DNA of 64,000 bases from Solibacillus cecembensis (GTDB lineage Bacteria; Bacillota; Bacilli; Bacillales_A; Planococcaceae), in the NCBI RefSeq assembly GCF_001439635.1, contig NZ_LMBZ01000016.1, forward strand, positions 1-64,000. Direction: 5' to 3'. Within the stretch, counting starts at the first letter, position 1; each line of letters starts with the position of its first letter. Shown here piece by piece: positions 16,043-24,875 of the stretch. The position numbers and the translations under genes were made by a program. Under the pieces are notes generated by a model. That model was not told the origin of the DNA. It ran no database searches and worked only from the letters and a program-made list of their open reading frames with translations.

Positions 16043-17620
16043 ATGAATAAACATGAAACTTCGGATGTTATTGTCATAGGTGGAGGCCTAGGTGGTTGCA
16101 TGGCAGCATTAGCTGTTGCCAAAATGGGCTTTCAGGTCATTATGACGGAAGAAACAGATTGGTTAGGTGGACAGCTTACAAGTCAAGGAGTACCACCAGA
16201 TGAACATCGATGGATCGAAAGCTTTGGCTGCACAAGTACGTACCGGGAATTTCGAAATCGTGTTCGCGGGTATTATCGTGACAACTATCCACTTACTAAG
16301 GAAGCAAAAGAAAATGATTTATTGAATCCTGGTAATGGCTGGGTAAGTAGGCTGGCACATGAGCCTAAAGTTGCGCTACATGTCATTTTCGATATGCTGG
16401 CACCCTTTGTAAATAGCGGGAAAATAAAAATTTTATATAACTATAAACCGATAGAGGCAACAAAGGACGGAGATACGGTACAGTCCATCACAGTTGTACA
16501 TGTCAATGAGTTAGCAAAAATTGAATTGAGTGGACACTATTTTTTGGATGCAACTGAATGTGGTGATGTCCTACCAATTGCAGGGGTTGAATATGTAACA
16601 GGTGCTGAATCTAGATCAATTACTGGAGAACCTCATGCTTTAGAAGAATCAAATCCGAAAGATATGCAGTCCTTTACTTATGTTTTTGCTGTTGATTATA
16701 TAGAGGGTGGAAATTTTGTTATTGAAAAGCCAGAGCAATATGATTTTTGGCGTAACTATATACCAAAGTTCTCGCACCTTCCTTTATTTAGCTGGTATGC
16801 CGTAGATGCAAATGATACGACAAAATTAAAGGAATTCACATTATTCCCCAATGAACAACAGATACCCTCTTTGTTTACATATCGGAGAATACTGGATACT
16901 AAAAATATTGATGGAGCGCTATATGAGGGTGATATATCACTAATAAATTGGGCGCAAAATGATTATTTTATAGGACCAATTATTGATGTTTCTAATGAGG
17001 AAATGGAGAAGAACTTAAAAAATGCTAAACAACAAAGCTTATCCCTCTTATACTGGCTTCAAACAGAGGCGCCAAGATTAGATGGGGGAAAAGGTTTTCC
17101 TAGTTTAAGGCTTCGAAAGGATGTTATGGGTACAGAGGATGGGCTAGCAAAGTATCCATATATTCGAGAATCGAGAAGAATTAAAGCGATGCATACAATA
17201 ACAGAGCAAGAAGTTAGTAAGGAAATAAGGGGTGACAAAGGCATTTGCACCTATTTCGATAGTGTCGGTGTTGGTAGCTATCATTTAGATCTACATCATA
17301 CGACGGTAACGAACCGAAGCTTTTATATACCAAACTATCCTTATGAAATCCCGTTAGGTGCCTTACTGCCTATCCGCGTAAAAAATGTAATTCCAGCTTG
17401 TAAAAATATTGGCACAACACAAATTACAAATGGCTGCTATAGGCTTCATCCAACAGAGTGGAATATTGGTGAATCAGCAGGGTATTTAGTGGCATTTTCT
17501 ATGTTGAACCAAGTGACTCCTCATCAGGTAAGGCAAGAACAAAAGTATTTGAAAGCGTACCAAACGTTACTTAATGCTAATGGCATTCAGCTTCATTGGC
17601 CAGAGGAACTTGACTTATAA
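16043..17620 (+). CDS. FAD-dependent oxidoreductase (PF12831 type)
   Basis: The 525-residue flavoprotein opens with a dinucleotide-binding fold: VIVIGGGLGGCMAALAVAKM (about residues 9-28), then an acidic residue at the end of strand 2 and DWLGGQLTSQGVPPDEH. The motif DATECGDVLPIAG near 173 and a C-terminal GCYRLHPTEWNIGESAG segment match the FAD_oxidored family. Such enzymes are found in glycan-use clusters; the substrate is unknown. The ATG at 16043 has AAGGGG upstream; a longer in-frame version overlapping the DUF4127 gene is unlikely because the FAD motif would not be near the start. It follows DUF4127 by 16 bases. Confidence 0.85.
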   Translation: MNKHETSDVIVIGGGLGGCMAALAVAKMGFQVIMTEETDWLGGQLTSQGVPPDEHRWIESFGCTSTYREFRNRVRGYYRDNYPLTKEAKENDLLNPGNGWVSRLAHEPKVALHVIFDMLAPFVNSGKIKILYNYKPIEATKDGDTVQSITVVHVNELAKIELSGHYFLDATECGDVLPIAGVEYVTGAESRSITGEPHALEESNPKDMQSFTYVFAVDYIEGGNFVIEKPEQYDFWRNYIPKFSHLPLFSWYAVDANDTTKLKEFTLFPNEQQIPSLFTYRRILDTKNIDGALYEGDISLINWAQNDYFIGPIIDVSNEEMEKNLKNAKQQSLSLLYWLQTEAPRLDGGKGFPSLRLRKDVMGTEDGLAKYPYIRESRRIKAMHTITEQEVSKEIRGDKGICTYFDSVGVGSYHLDLHHTTVTNRSFYIPNYPYEIPLGALLPIRVKNVIPACKNIGTTQITNGCYRLHPTEWNIGESAGYLVAFSMLNQVTPHQVRQEQKYLKAYQTLLNANGIQLHWPEELDL

Positions 17621-17634
17621 GGGGGAAGAACTAA

Positions 17635-18816
17635 ATGGAACAATCGAATATTTTATGGGTAGATTTTTTAGCGAATGCTACTAGATTACTAGATGCTAAT
17701 AAAATGAAAGAGTTAATCGAACATGCCCAAAATTGTAAAATAACGCATTTAGTAGTGGATGCGAAAATTCCATATGGATTTACAACCTATCCAAGTCAAT
17801 TTGCCTATCATGTAAGCGAAATGAAAGATGAACAATATAAGAGATGGGAAGGCCGAGATTTTCTTCAAGAAATGATTGAACATGCTAAAGGGTCTGGTTT
17901 AAAGATTATTGCAAATGTTGATGTGTTTTCAGAAGGCAGTGGCATAAATAAAGAAGGAATGGTATTTAGCAGACCGGAGTGGAAGGTTACGCACTATGAT
18001 GAGGCATTTTCTAATATGCCAACAGCTATGGAAAATCATAATGATCCGACCATTTTCGTCAATCCAATTCACCCAGAAGTGGAGGCTTATGAATTAACGA
18101 TTATTCAAGAAATTATTAATCATTACGAAATCGATGGTATCGTATTAGATAGATGCCGTTATCCGAATATTTATGGAGATTTTAGTCGTTTAAGTAAAGA
18201 AAAATTTGGAGCTTATATTGAACAAAAAATAGAAAATTGGCCAACAGATATTATGACAGTTGAGCATAAAAAACCTGTTTTTGGTAAACTGTTCCCTAAA
18301 TGGGCAGAGTTCCGAGCAAATAATATTAAGAATTTCGTTAAAAAAGCAAGAAATGTAGTGAAAACAAAAAATACAGATTTGATTTTTACTATATATGTTG
18401 GTTCGTGGTACCCACTTTATTACAATGAAGGTGTCAACTGGGGTAGTAAAACGTATCAGCCATCTTTCGAATGGGTTTCTGATACATACTGCACAGTAGC
18501 GTATGCAGAGGAATTTGATTTTATTATGACAGGCTGCTATTACCCAGAAGTCACGATTGAAGAGGCTAAAAACAATCAAAGACCAGCCAATTGGTACAGC
18601 GTTGAAGGGGCAATTGAAATGAGCAAAGAAGTGATTAATGGGCAAATACCTGTTATCGCTAGTTTGTATTTAAAAGATTATCAAGATAATGTCGAGCAAT
18701 TTCTGAAGGCTGTAAAGTTATGTAAAGAACAAACAAATGGGGTTATGTTATTTGACACGATCTATTTAGAGGATTATCAATGGTGGGGCGAATTTGAAAG
18801 GTTCATAATGCGTTGA
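17635..18816 (+). CDS. GHL10-like glycoside hydrolase family protein
   Basis: The 393-residue protein looks like a TIM barrel of the glycosyl-hydrolase-like 10 (DUF187) group. Support comes from THLVVDAKIPYGF near 37, LKIIANVDVFSEG near 90, IDGIVLDRCRYPNIYGDFS near 167, DFIMTGCYYPEV near 297 and GVMLFDTIYLED near 371. The strand-end acidic residues Asp in VLDR and Asp in FIMTGCYYPE regions are plausible catalytic positions, by analogy only. It has no signal peptide, so it would act on imported sugar in the cytoplasm. The ATG at 17635 follows GGGGGAAG. It overlaps the esterase gene by four bases. Confidence 0.75.
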   Translation: MEQSNILWVDFLANATRLLDANKMKELIEHAQNCKITHLVVDAKIPYGFTTYPSQFAYHVSEMKDEQYKRWEGRDFLQEMIEHAKGSGLKIIANVDVFSEGSGINKEGMVFSRPEWKVTHYDEAFSNMPTAMENHNDPTIFVNPIHPEVEAYELTIIQEIINHYEIDGIVLDRCRYPNIYGDFSRLSKEKFGAYIEQKIENWPTDIMTVEHKKPVFGKLFPKWAEFRANNIKNFVKKARNVVKTKNTDLIFTIYVGSWYPLYYNEGVNWGSKTYQPSFEWVSDTYCTVAYAEEFDFIMTGCYYPEVTIEEAKNNQRPANWYSVEGAIEMSKEVINGQIPVIASLYLKDYQDNVEQFLKAVKLCKEQTNGVMLFDTIYLEDYQWWGEFERFIMR

Positions 18817-19520
18817 ATAAAGGTCATAGTGTGTTCACTAGTCTTCATTTAAATAAAACGATACATTATACAGTTCTCACTATGTGTAATGATATAAAAA
18901 ATGCGTATATAATATATGTTCAGGACGGATTTGACTATTTGGAATTGGGAAATTTAGAACAAGCCATGCTTCATTTAGTACGTGACAATCCTGAATTAGC
19001 GCAGCATCTTGTGTTTGTGTGCATTCATCCTGGAGATTCGTTTGAAAGATGGGCATCATTTAGTAGCAAGGGTGCGCTTTTTTCGCAATATATTCGCTTT
19101 ATGGACGACGAATTTATCCCCACCTTCGAGAAAAGTTTAAAGGTTGAAGTGATTTTAAAAAGGGGGCTATTAGGAGATTCGTTAGCAGGTAATATTAGTT
19201 TAAATATCGCATTGGAAAACCCGGATCGATGGACGCATTTAATGCTACAATCTCCTGCTGTATCAATAGAGGATATAGGACGAATAGGGAACATTAATCT
19301 TTCGGGGTGGCATGTATATCAAACGGTTGGTATATACGAGGATGAATTTATAACCCCCATGTCAAATGAAAAATTATATATTTTGACGAGAAACCGTCAA
19401 TTGTATAAATGCTTTCTTTTACACAGTGCAAATGTGAACTATAAAGAAACGCAAGATGAACATCTCTGGCGTGTTTGGGAAAATGATTTATTAAGTGCAT
19501 TAAGATTTTTTGTAATGTAG
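18813..19520 (+). CDS. Esterase D-like alpha/beta hydrolase
   Basis: The 235-residue protein has an alpha/beta-hydrolase pattern: AYIIYVQDGFDYLE near residue 31, VFVCIHPGD near 67, and the nucleophile elbow GDSLAG with Ser123. A histidine near residue 217 (DEHLWRVW) would complete the triad. It resembles the putative-esterase (EstD/Fes-like) family that removes acyl groups from sugars or siderophores. The start TTG overlaps the previous stop by four bases, which ties it to the same operon as the last gene. Deacylation of the imported glycan is inferred. Confidence 0.75.
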   Translation: MNKGHSVFTSLHLNKTIHYTVLTMCNDIKNAYIIYVQDGFDYLELGNLEQAMLHLVRDNPELAQHLVFVCIHPGDSFERWASFSSKGALFSQYIRFMDDEFIPTFEKSLKVEVILKRGLLGDSLAGNISLNIALENPDRWTHLMLQSPAVSIEDIGRIGNINLSGWHVYQTVGIYEDEFITPMSNEKLYILTRNRQLYKCFLLHSANVNYKETQDEHLWRVWENDLLSALRFFVM

Positions 19521-19680
19521 ACCTCTGTGTGGAGCTGTTTTTACCGGAAATTGTGCTCCTCAGCGCTGATTTCGGAATTTCAATTTTCCAATTTTTAAAA
19601 ATGTGTATTTTAAGTATTTAACTAACGGTCCAAGGGAGGAGTAGATTCCTTCTTTGGACCTTTAACTGGGAGAGTTTGTA

Positions 19681-19965
19681 ATGAAAACGATTATACAAGG
19701 ATTCTTTTGTACGCTGTTAATACATATAATAATTTTCATGTATACTTTTGGATGGCCATATATGAAAATGAAATTCGCCAAGCTAAATATATTTGGGAGC
19801 TATGTCGCTACAAGTCATAACGATATGATGATGGTCGGTTTTATTGGTTCACCAGTAGTTTTATTTAGCATCTCGTTTATTGGGGGAACAATCGTATGTA
19901 GTCTCATTATTATATTGACTAAAAAATTTCTTAATTCAATTGGGATTTTGGGACATAAAAAATAG
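19681..19965 (+). CDS. Small two-helix membrane protein
   Basis: The 94-residue product has hydrophobic segments at about residues 3-25 and 52-83, with a basic tail. I do not recognise the family. The ATG at 19681 follows GGGAG. A weak hairpin (GGTCCAA...TTGGACC, 19629-19661) precedes it. It is followed 31 bases later by a lipoprotein gene, and the two may be cotranscribed. The 160 bases before it hold no further gene. Confidence 0.6.
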   Translation: MKTIIQGFFCTLLIHIIIFMYTFGWPYMKMKFAKLNIFGSYVATSHNDMMMVGFIGSPVVLFSISFIGGTIVCSLIIILTKKFLNSIGILGHKK

Positions 19966-19996
19966 TACACAAATCAACGCATTCATGGGGGGAAGT

Positions 19997-20497
19997 ATGA
20001 AAAAATTAAGTTTGATATTCGCAAGTTTCATTTTTCTATTATTGACCGCCTGTAATAATGAAGATCCTACTATAGAAATTGAAGTAAAGATTGCGCCAGT
20101 TAGTGATGATGAATACAGTAATGTGGGTGCCACTAAAGATTTAAATGAACCAAAGCAAGAGGATTTTAAAGTACTTGAATATACACTCCATATGGAACAT
20201 TCAGATGATGTAACAATTCGACAAATTGAAAGTTTTGATGATTGGAAGAACGTGCTGAATGGTATAGATGATATCGACCGTTATTGGTATGGAAGTGCTT
20301 CGTCACTCGATAATACATCTGAAAATTTTGCGGAATATTCCTATCAACTTGTCTATTATGCAAAAGGACTATCCCAAGGGGACATTAAGCAAGCGTTTAA
20401 TAATTCAATAATTACAGTGGCTTGGACTGACGATGAAAATCAACAAATTGAAAAACAGTACAACATAGCAGAATTAATAGAGTTTAGTAAAAAATAA
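19997..20497 (+). CDS. Hypothetical lipoprotein
   Basis: The 166-residue product has a lipoprotein signal with LTAC (Cys19) and a mature acidic, mostly beta-like domain with no recognised family. The start chosen is ATG 19997, after GGGGGGAAG; a longer frame beginning at 19940 lacks a signal peptide and a binding site. Surface anchoring is supported by the lipobox. It lies between a small membrane protein gene and a terminator hairpin, so the two genes form a small unit. Confidence 0.75.
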   Translation: MKKLSLIFASFIFLLLTACNNEDPTIEIEVKIAPVSDDEYSNVGATKDLNEPKQEDFKVLEYTLHMEHSDDVTIRQIESFDDWKNVLNGIDDIDRYWYGSASSLDNTSENFAEYSYQLVYYAKGLSQGDIKQAFNNSIITVAWTDDENQQIEKQYNIAELIEFSKK

Positions 20498-20530
20498 AAA
20501 ACGTTACTTATTCTCATTAATCTTTTTGTA

Positions 20531-20560
20531 AAAGGAAGTGAATTCGACTTCCTTTTTTTG
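20531..20560 (+). terminator. Rho-independent terminator
   Basis: AAAGGAAGT (20531-20539) pairs with ACTTCCTTT (20547-20555), followed by a T-run. It closes the lipoprotein unit. Confidence 0.85.
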
Positions 20561-20620
20561 TGCCTAGATATGCAGCATTCTACTGGATAGTGAGAAATAT
20601 AAAGGGTTTATTACCTAATT

Positions 20621-20649
20621 TTTACATAATGTGAGTATTGCGATATAAT
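20621..20649 (+). promoter_or_regulatory. Sigma-A promoter of the two-component operon
   Basis: TTTACA (20621-20626) and a perfect TATAAT (20644-20649) are 17 bases apart, 29 bases before the response-regulator start codon. This is close to ideal for housekeeping sigma-A. Confidence 0.8.
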
Positions 20650-20678
20650 TAAGTATGTAAAGTTAGGGGGACCGGAGC

Positions 20679-21374
20679 ATGCAATTTAAAATTTTGCTTG
20701 TGGAAGATGATGAATCGATTCAAGAAATGGTAGCTACCTATTTAACAAAAGAGGGTTTTACTGTAGAGACAGCTGCTGATGGCGAGGCTGGTCTGACTAA
20801 ATTTCGGCAAGGGGCGTTTGATTTAATCATTTTGGATATTATGATGCCGAAAATGGACGGCTTAGAAGTTGTGAAGTTGATTCGTGAAAAAAGTGCTATT
20901 CCTATTTTAATGATGTCTGCGAAAGATTCAGATGTGGACAAGGCGATTGGATTAGGCCTTGGAGCGGATGATTATATTTGCAAACCATTTTCGATGATTG
21001 AATTAGCTGCGCGGGTGAAGGCGGGCATACGTCGTTCAACAAAATATTCAGCGCCATTACAGAAACAGGACGACATTATTCAAGTAGGTGATTTGAAAAT
21101 AGATATAATCAACTATACAGTTTGGAAAAAAGACGAGATCATTAAACTCACTTCTAAAGAGTTTGAGTTGTTAAAGCTGTTTTCAAAAAATTGCAACCGC
21201 GTATTTACGAAAGCACAAATCTATCAGTATATTTGGAATGAAGAATATTATGGCGATGAAAATGTCATTAATGTTCATATGAGAAGACTGAGAGAGAAGG
21301 TTGAAGATGATCCCTCAAACCCTAAATATATAAAAACCTTATGGGGAATCGGTTATAAGATGGAAGTGATATAG
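20679..21374 (+). CDS. OmpR-family response regulator, YcbL-like
   Basis: The 231-residue protein has a receiver domain (residues 3-115) with acidic pocket Asp10-Asp11, phosphoacceptor Asp53 in LIILDIMMPKMDG, and Lys near 104 (CKPF). A C-terminal winged helix of the OmpR type follows (about 135-230, KLTSKEFELLKLF and VINVHMRRLREKVEDD). The ATG at 20679 has a GGGGGACCGGAG site. The kinase gene follows after one base. Length and order with the kinase and a downstream ABC transporter match the B. subtilis ycbLMNO group. It probably activates the ABC operon at 23.2 kb. Confidence 0.92.
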   Translation: MQFKILLVEDDESIQEMVATYLTKEGFTVETAADGEAGLTKFRQGAFDLIILDIMMPKMDGLEVVKLIREKSAIPILMMSAKDSDVDKAIGLGLGADDYICKPFSMIELAARVKAGIRRSTKYSAPLQKQDDIIQVGDLKIDIINYTVWKKDEIIKLTSKEFELLKLFSKNCNRVFTKAQIYQYIWNEEYYGDENVINVHMRRLREKVEDDPSNPKYIKTLWGIGYKMEVI

Positions 21375-21375
21375 T

Positions 21376-22311
21376 ATGGTACCTTTTTTAATAATCATCA
21401 TAATCATCTTGCTAGGTGTAGTTGTTTTTCAATATCACGTGCAGAAAAGTAAAAGTCAGAATTTAAATTATACATATGAAAAGCTGCAGGATATTGTAGA
21501 AAAACAAACAGGTGAAAAATTATTAGTGTTTACGGATGATGCACAATTACAAAAGTTGTTAGTGGCCATTAATCTTTTATTAGAAGCGAAGCAAAAAACA
21601 CAGGCTGATTATTCAAAAGTAGAAATTTCGATGCGCAAGATGCTTGCAAATGTATCGCATGATTTAAAAACGCCGCTGACAGTTGTCCTTGGATATATGG
21701 AAATTTTGCATACAGATCACACTCTGAGTGAGGGAGAAAGACGAGCATTGCTAACAAAGGTGCAAACGAAAACAAATGAAGTGATAGAACTCATTCATAA
21801 GTTTTTCGACTTGGCAAAATTAGAATCTGGGGACAAAAAATTTGAGTTAACGAGAATCAATATGAATGAAGTATGTCAGCAAAATATTTTAGCATTCTAT
21901 GATTTACTTACAGCAAAAGGATTTAGGGTCCAAATCGATATTCCAGAAAATCAATACTATACACTTGGCAATGCTGATGTGTTAAGTAGAGTGCTCAATA
22001 ACTTAATCTCGAATGCCATTACATATGGGGATGATGGAAAAACACTTGGCATAACTTTAAGAAGTGATGAAAAGAATGTCTATATTGATATATGGGATAA
22101 GGGAAAAGGTATTTCTGAGTCACATATCGACAAAGTATTTGAACGGATGTATACATTAGAAGATTCGAGAAATCGCATATATCAAGGTAGTGGACTTGGA
22201 TTGACAATTACGAAGCGGCTAGTAGAGGCACTAGGTGGTGAAATCCATCTCTCAAGTATTCCTTATGAAAAAACTATTTTTACGATTATGTTTAAGAGGA
22301 TACAGTTTTAG
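21376..22311 (+). CDS. Sensor histidine kinase, YcbM-like
   Basis: The 311-residue kinase has a single N-terminal helix (about residues 3-20) and no extracytoplasmic sensor domain. A HisKA dimerisation region carries His95 in ANVSHDLKTPLT. The HATPase domain has the N box (LNNLISNAITYG), G1 box (DIWDKGKGIS) and G2 box (GSGLGLTITKRLVEALGG). Short sensors like this usually detect stress through a partner transporter. Length matches B. subtilis YcbM. It is translationally linked to the response regulator. The signal is unknown; cell-wall-active peptides are the usual inducers for such systems. Confidence 0.9.
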   Translation: MVPFLIIIIIILLGVVVFQYHVQKSKSQNLNYTYEKLQDIVEKQTGEKLLVFTDDAQLQKLLVAINLLLEAKQKTQADYSKVEISMRKMLANVSHDLKTPLTVVLGYMEILHTDHTLSEGERRALLTKVQTKTNEVIELIHKFFDLAKLESGDKKFELTRINMNEVCQQNILAFYDLLTAKGFRVQIDIPENQYYTLGNADVLSRVLNNLISNAITYGDDGKTLGITLRSDEKNVYIDIWDKGKGISESHIDKVFERMYTLEDSRNRIYQGSGLGLTITKRLVEALGGEIHLSSIPYEKTIFTIMFKRIQF

Positions 22312-22386
22312 CTTGAAAACGTAGTATTCTATTTTCAGTAGTATGATTATAGAATACTTGTCAATTGTAAGGGGGAAGAAATTATT

Positions 22387-23004
22387 ATGAAAAAATTGTT
22401 TTTTAGTTTATTATTTCTGTTTATATTAAGCGCATGCTCGCAGGGAGAAAATATTGACACTATTGAGGATCAGGAAGAGAATGAAGTTTTTTCTATACAG
22501 GATGTGAAGATTCCGGATGTTATTTTTATCTCAGAAAAACGAAATAGTATAATTGACGAAGAAGAAATAAAATTAAGTATCAAAACATATCTAGATAGCT
22601 CTGAAGAATTATTTAATGCTAGAGAACCATTTCAAGATTATATAGATGAGGAAGAGGAATTCACTACAGAAGAACTAAAAAAGTTAGACAAAATTAGCAA
22701 ACTTACAAAAGAAAATGATGAGAATTTTTCTAACTATATTTTAAATAATACATTGCCTGAAGGTTATGAAGAAGAGTCTAAGAGGATTAGTGGGTACATT
22801 ACAGCTGTAAATGAGACGCTTCATGAAATAAATGTTATGTTCGATGATGTAATGAGTGACGCAAATGAAGGAGTTATTCCAAAAGTAAATCTTAAATCAC
22901 TAATTTCTAATGTTGGAGCAGCAATTGGAAAAGAGCAGAAGAAAATAGAAGAATTTCTGGATAAGAAAAGTATTAAGACGAAAGCATTTGGCCGGGACGA
23001 TTAA
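22387..23004 (+). CDS. NDxxF-motif lipoprotein
   Basis: The 205-residue lipoprotein has a lipobox LSAC (Cys17), an acidic helical mature region, and the sequence KENDENFSNYILNNTLPEGY near residue 118, which fits the NDxxF motif described for a group of Bacillales lipoproteins of unknown role. The ATG at 22387 follows AAGGGGGAAG. It sits 75 bases after the kinase gene and before a strong terminator, so it may be the third gene of the two-component unit. It could be an accessory surface sensor, which is inference. Confidence 0.75.
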   Translation: MKKLFFSLLFLFILSACSQGENIDTIEDQEENEVFSIQDVKIPDVIFISEKRNSIIDEEEIKLSIKTYLDSSEELFNAREPFQDYIDEEEEFTTEELKKLDKISKLTKENDENFSNYILNNTLPEGYEEESKRISGYITAVNETLHEINVMFDDVMSDANEGVIPKVNLKSLISNVGAAIGKEQKKIEEFLDKKSIKTKAFGRDD

Positions 23005-23064
23005 AAATTTTATTTAATCTTAAAGAAAAGATGAAACATCGTTAGAAATAAATGTTGTAAATCA

Positions 23065-23105
23065 AAAGCCTAATTCCTCATTTAAAAATGGGGATTAGGC
23101 TTTAT
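23065..23105 (+). terminator. Rho-independent terminator
   Basis: AAAGCCTAATTCC (from 23065) pairs with GGGGATTAGGCTTT (23090-23103) around an A-rich loop, with a short T-rich tail. It separates the two-component unit from the ABC operon. Confidence 0.75.
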
Positions 23106-23124
23106 ATTTTCCTACTTAATTTAC

Positions 23125-23178
23125 TTAAGAAATTCGTAAGGAATGGGTAAGAAAAAAGAGAAAATCATTTTGTACAAT
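23125..23178 (+). promoter_or_regulatory. Activator-type promoter with three 11-bp-spaced direct repeats
   Basis: TTAAG (23125), GTAAG (23136) and GTAAG (23147) recur at exact 11-base intervals. A -10-like TACAAT follows at 23173-23178, and no consensus -35 stands at the proper distance. Direct repeats spaced one helical turn apart next to a poor -35 are typical OmpR-family activator sites, so control by the response regulator at 20.7 kb is inferred. Confidence 0.55.
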
Positions 23179-23207
23179 AAAAATACAGAGCGAAAGGGGA
23201 ATGAAAA

Positions 23208-24131
23208 ATGACCTATCTAATAAAAACAAATCAGCTTACGAAAGTGTTTGAAGGAAAAGAAGTCGTTTCTGGTGTCAATATGCATGTGAAAAAGGGTGAA
23301 ATCTACGGCTTTTTAGGACCTAATGGTGCTGGTAAAACGACGATTATGAAAATGCTAACGAATTTAGTAAAACCGACTAGCGGTGAAATTGAAATTTTCG
23401 GAGAGCGATTAACGAATACATCATATGAAGTACTTAAAAGAATGGGCGTAATTATCGAATATCCTATTTTTTATGAAAAACTGACAGCGAAGGAAAACTT
23501 GGAACTCCATTGTGAGTACATGGGCTATTATGACAAAGCGGGCATTGATCGTGCACTAGATCTGGTTAAATTGCACAATGTCGATAACAAAAAAGTAAAA
23601 GATTTTTCTCTTGGAATGAAACAGCGCTTAGGTATTGCTAGAGCTATTTCGACAAAACCAGAACTATTAATTTTAGATGAACCTATTAATGGTTTAGATC
23701 CAATAGGTATTAAAGAATTACGAGAACTTTTTAAAATACTATGCAAAGAGTACGGTATTACTTTATTAGTTTCAAGCCATATTCTAGCTGAGATGGAACA
23801 AATGGCGGATACGATTGGTGTTATTCAAGAGGGCAAGTTAATTAAAGAAGTTTCTATGAAAGATATTAATGGCGAACAGACCGAGTACATTGAGCTTAAG
23901 GTGCTAGATATTAAAAAAGCGACTTACATTTTAGACCATAAACTAGGTATTAAAAATTATAAAATCATGAATGAACACATGATTCGTATTTATGAACAGA
24001 CCATTTCGCAGCAAGAAATTTCGAAGACACTCATTATGAATGATATTGAGATTGAAAGCATCAATAAAAAGCATAGCTCACTAGAGGAGTATTTCTTAAA
24101 TTTAATGAACGGAGAGGGAATCCATGCTTAA
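23208..24131 (+). CDS. ABC transporter ATP-binding protein, YcbN-like
   Basis: The 307-residue ATPase has Walker A GPNGAGKTT (residues 37-45), signature SLGMKQR, Walker B LLILDEP and the H-loop SSHI. A C-terminal extension of about 80 residues follows, as in bacitracin/lantibiotic-type ATPases (BcrA group). Its length equals B. subtilis YcbN. The next two genes encode its permeases; the first start overlaps this stop by eight bases. It would power export or removal of a membrane-active compound. The ATG at 23208 follows AAAGGGGAA. Confidence 0.93.
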   Translation: MTYLIKTNQLTKVFEGKEVVSGVNMHVKKGEIYGFLGPNGAGKTTIMKMLTNLVKPTSGEIEIFGERLTNTSYEVLKRMGVIIEYPIFYEKLTAKENLELHCEYMGYYDKAGIDRALDLVKLHNVDNKKVKDFSLGMKQRLGIARAISTKPELLILDEPINGLDPIGIKELRELFKILCKEYGITLLVSSHILAEMEQMADTIGVIQEGKLIKEVSMKDINGEQTEYIELKVLDIKKATYILDHKLGIKNYKIMNEHMIRIYEQTISQQEISKTLIMNDIEIESINKKHSSLEEYFLNLMNGEGIHA

Positions 24132-24828
24132 ACTGATGAGACTAGAATGGAAAAAACATCATTTATCTAGTTATTTTAAAGGCATGGCTATTTGTATTGT
24201 ATCCATTTTTACTGCTATGTGTTTTATGTCCTGGATTTCTAAAGTAGAAGACGAGTTAATATTTACAGATTATGCAGGATACATGGCTTTTGCGGATATT
24301 TTTATTAGAATAACATTCACGATATTCTCAGCTGTCATTTTATCAAAAGTAGTTATTGAAGAATATAAAAATAAAACAATTCAATTATTATTTACATATC
24401 CGTTGCAACGAAAAAAATTGATGCAAGCTAAGCTTTTAATCGTCTTTTTGTTCTGTTTCTTCAGCATGATCATTACTACTTTTATTATGAGTATGCTCGT
24501 TTTTATTTTAAATCCAATGATTGGTTTCTTTGAAGTACCTGTTCATATACAGGATATGATGGCTATAGTTCCGACTACTTTGATTAACTCATTTATGATC
24601 GCTGGTGTAAGTCTGATTCCTTTATATTTTGGTATGAGAAAAAAATCAACGCCTGCAACAATTACTTCAGCAATATTAATTGGATGCGTGCTTAGTTCAT
24701 CTATTAATGGTGGCAGTAGTCAGGTTAGCTTGTTCGATTTCATTGCTGTGCCTATTACACTTTGTATATTAGGACTTGTCATTGCCTATCTCTCTTACCG
24801 TAAAATTGATCAAATCGATGTGACGTAA
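24124..24828 (+). CDS. ABC-2 type permease, first copy
   Basis: The 234-residue protein has six hydrophobic segments and the family pattern VIEEYKNKTIQLLFTYPLQRKK (about residues 78-99), the cytoplasmic loop of YcbO/BcrB-type ABC-2 permeases. It overlaps the ATPase gene by eight bases. The next permease shares the same architecture and loop motif, so the two are paralogues that arose by tandem duplication and may form a heterodimer. Its last codons and the following intergenic bases recur at about 25850-25920. Confidence 0.9.
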   Translation: MLKLMRLEWKKHHLSSYFKGMAICIVSIFTAMCFMSWISKVEDELIFTDYAGYMAFADIFIRITFTIFSAVILSKVVIEEYKNKTIQLLFTYPLQRKKLMQAKLLIVFLFCFFSMIITTFIMSMLVFILNPMIGFFEVPVHIQDMMAIVPTTLINSFMIAGVSLIPLYFGMRKKSTPATITSAILIGCVLSSSINGGSSQVSLFDFIAVPITLCILGLVIAYLSYRKIDQIDVT

Positions 24829-24875
24829 TTCTTTTAAGTTTGCTTAAATAATAACGGTAAGGGGGAGGAAATTCT

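Noticed and set aside
18190..18645. A 151-codon antisense frame inside the GHL10-like gene
   Set aside because: The plus-strand gene is well supported by motifs and operon spacing; the antisense product has no coherent pattern.
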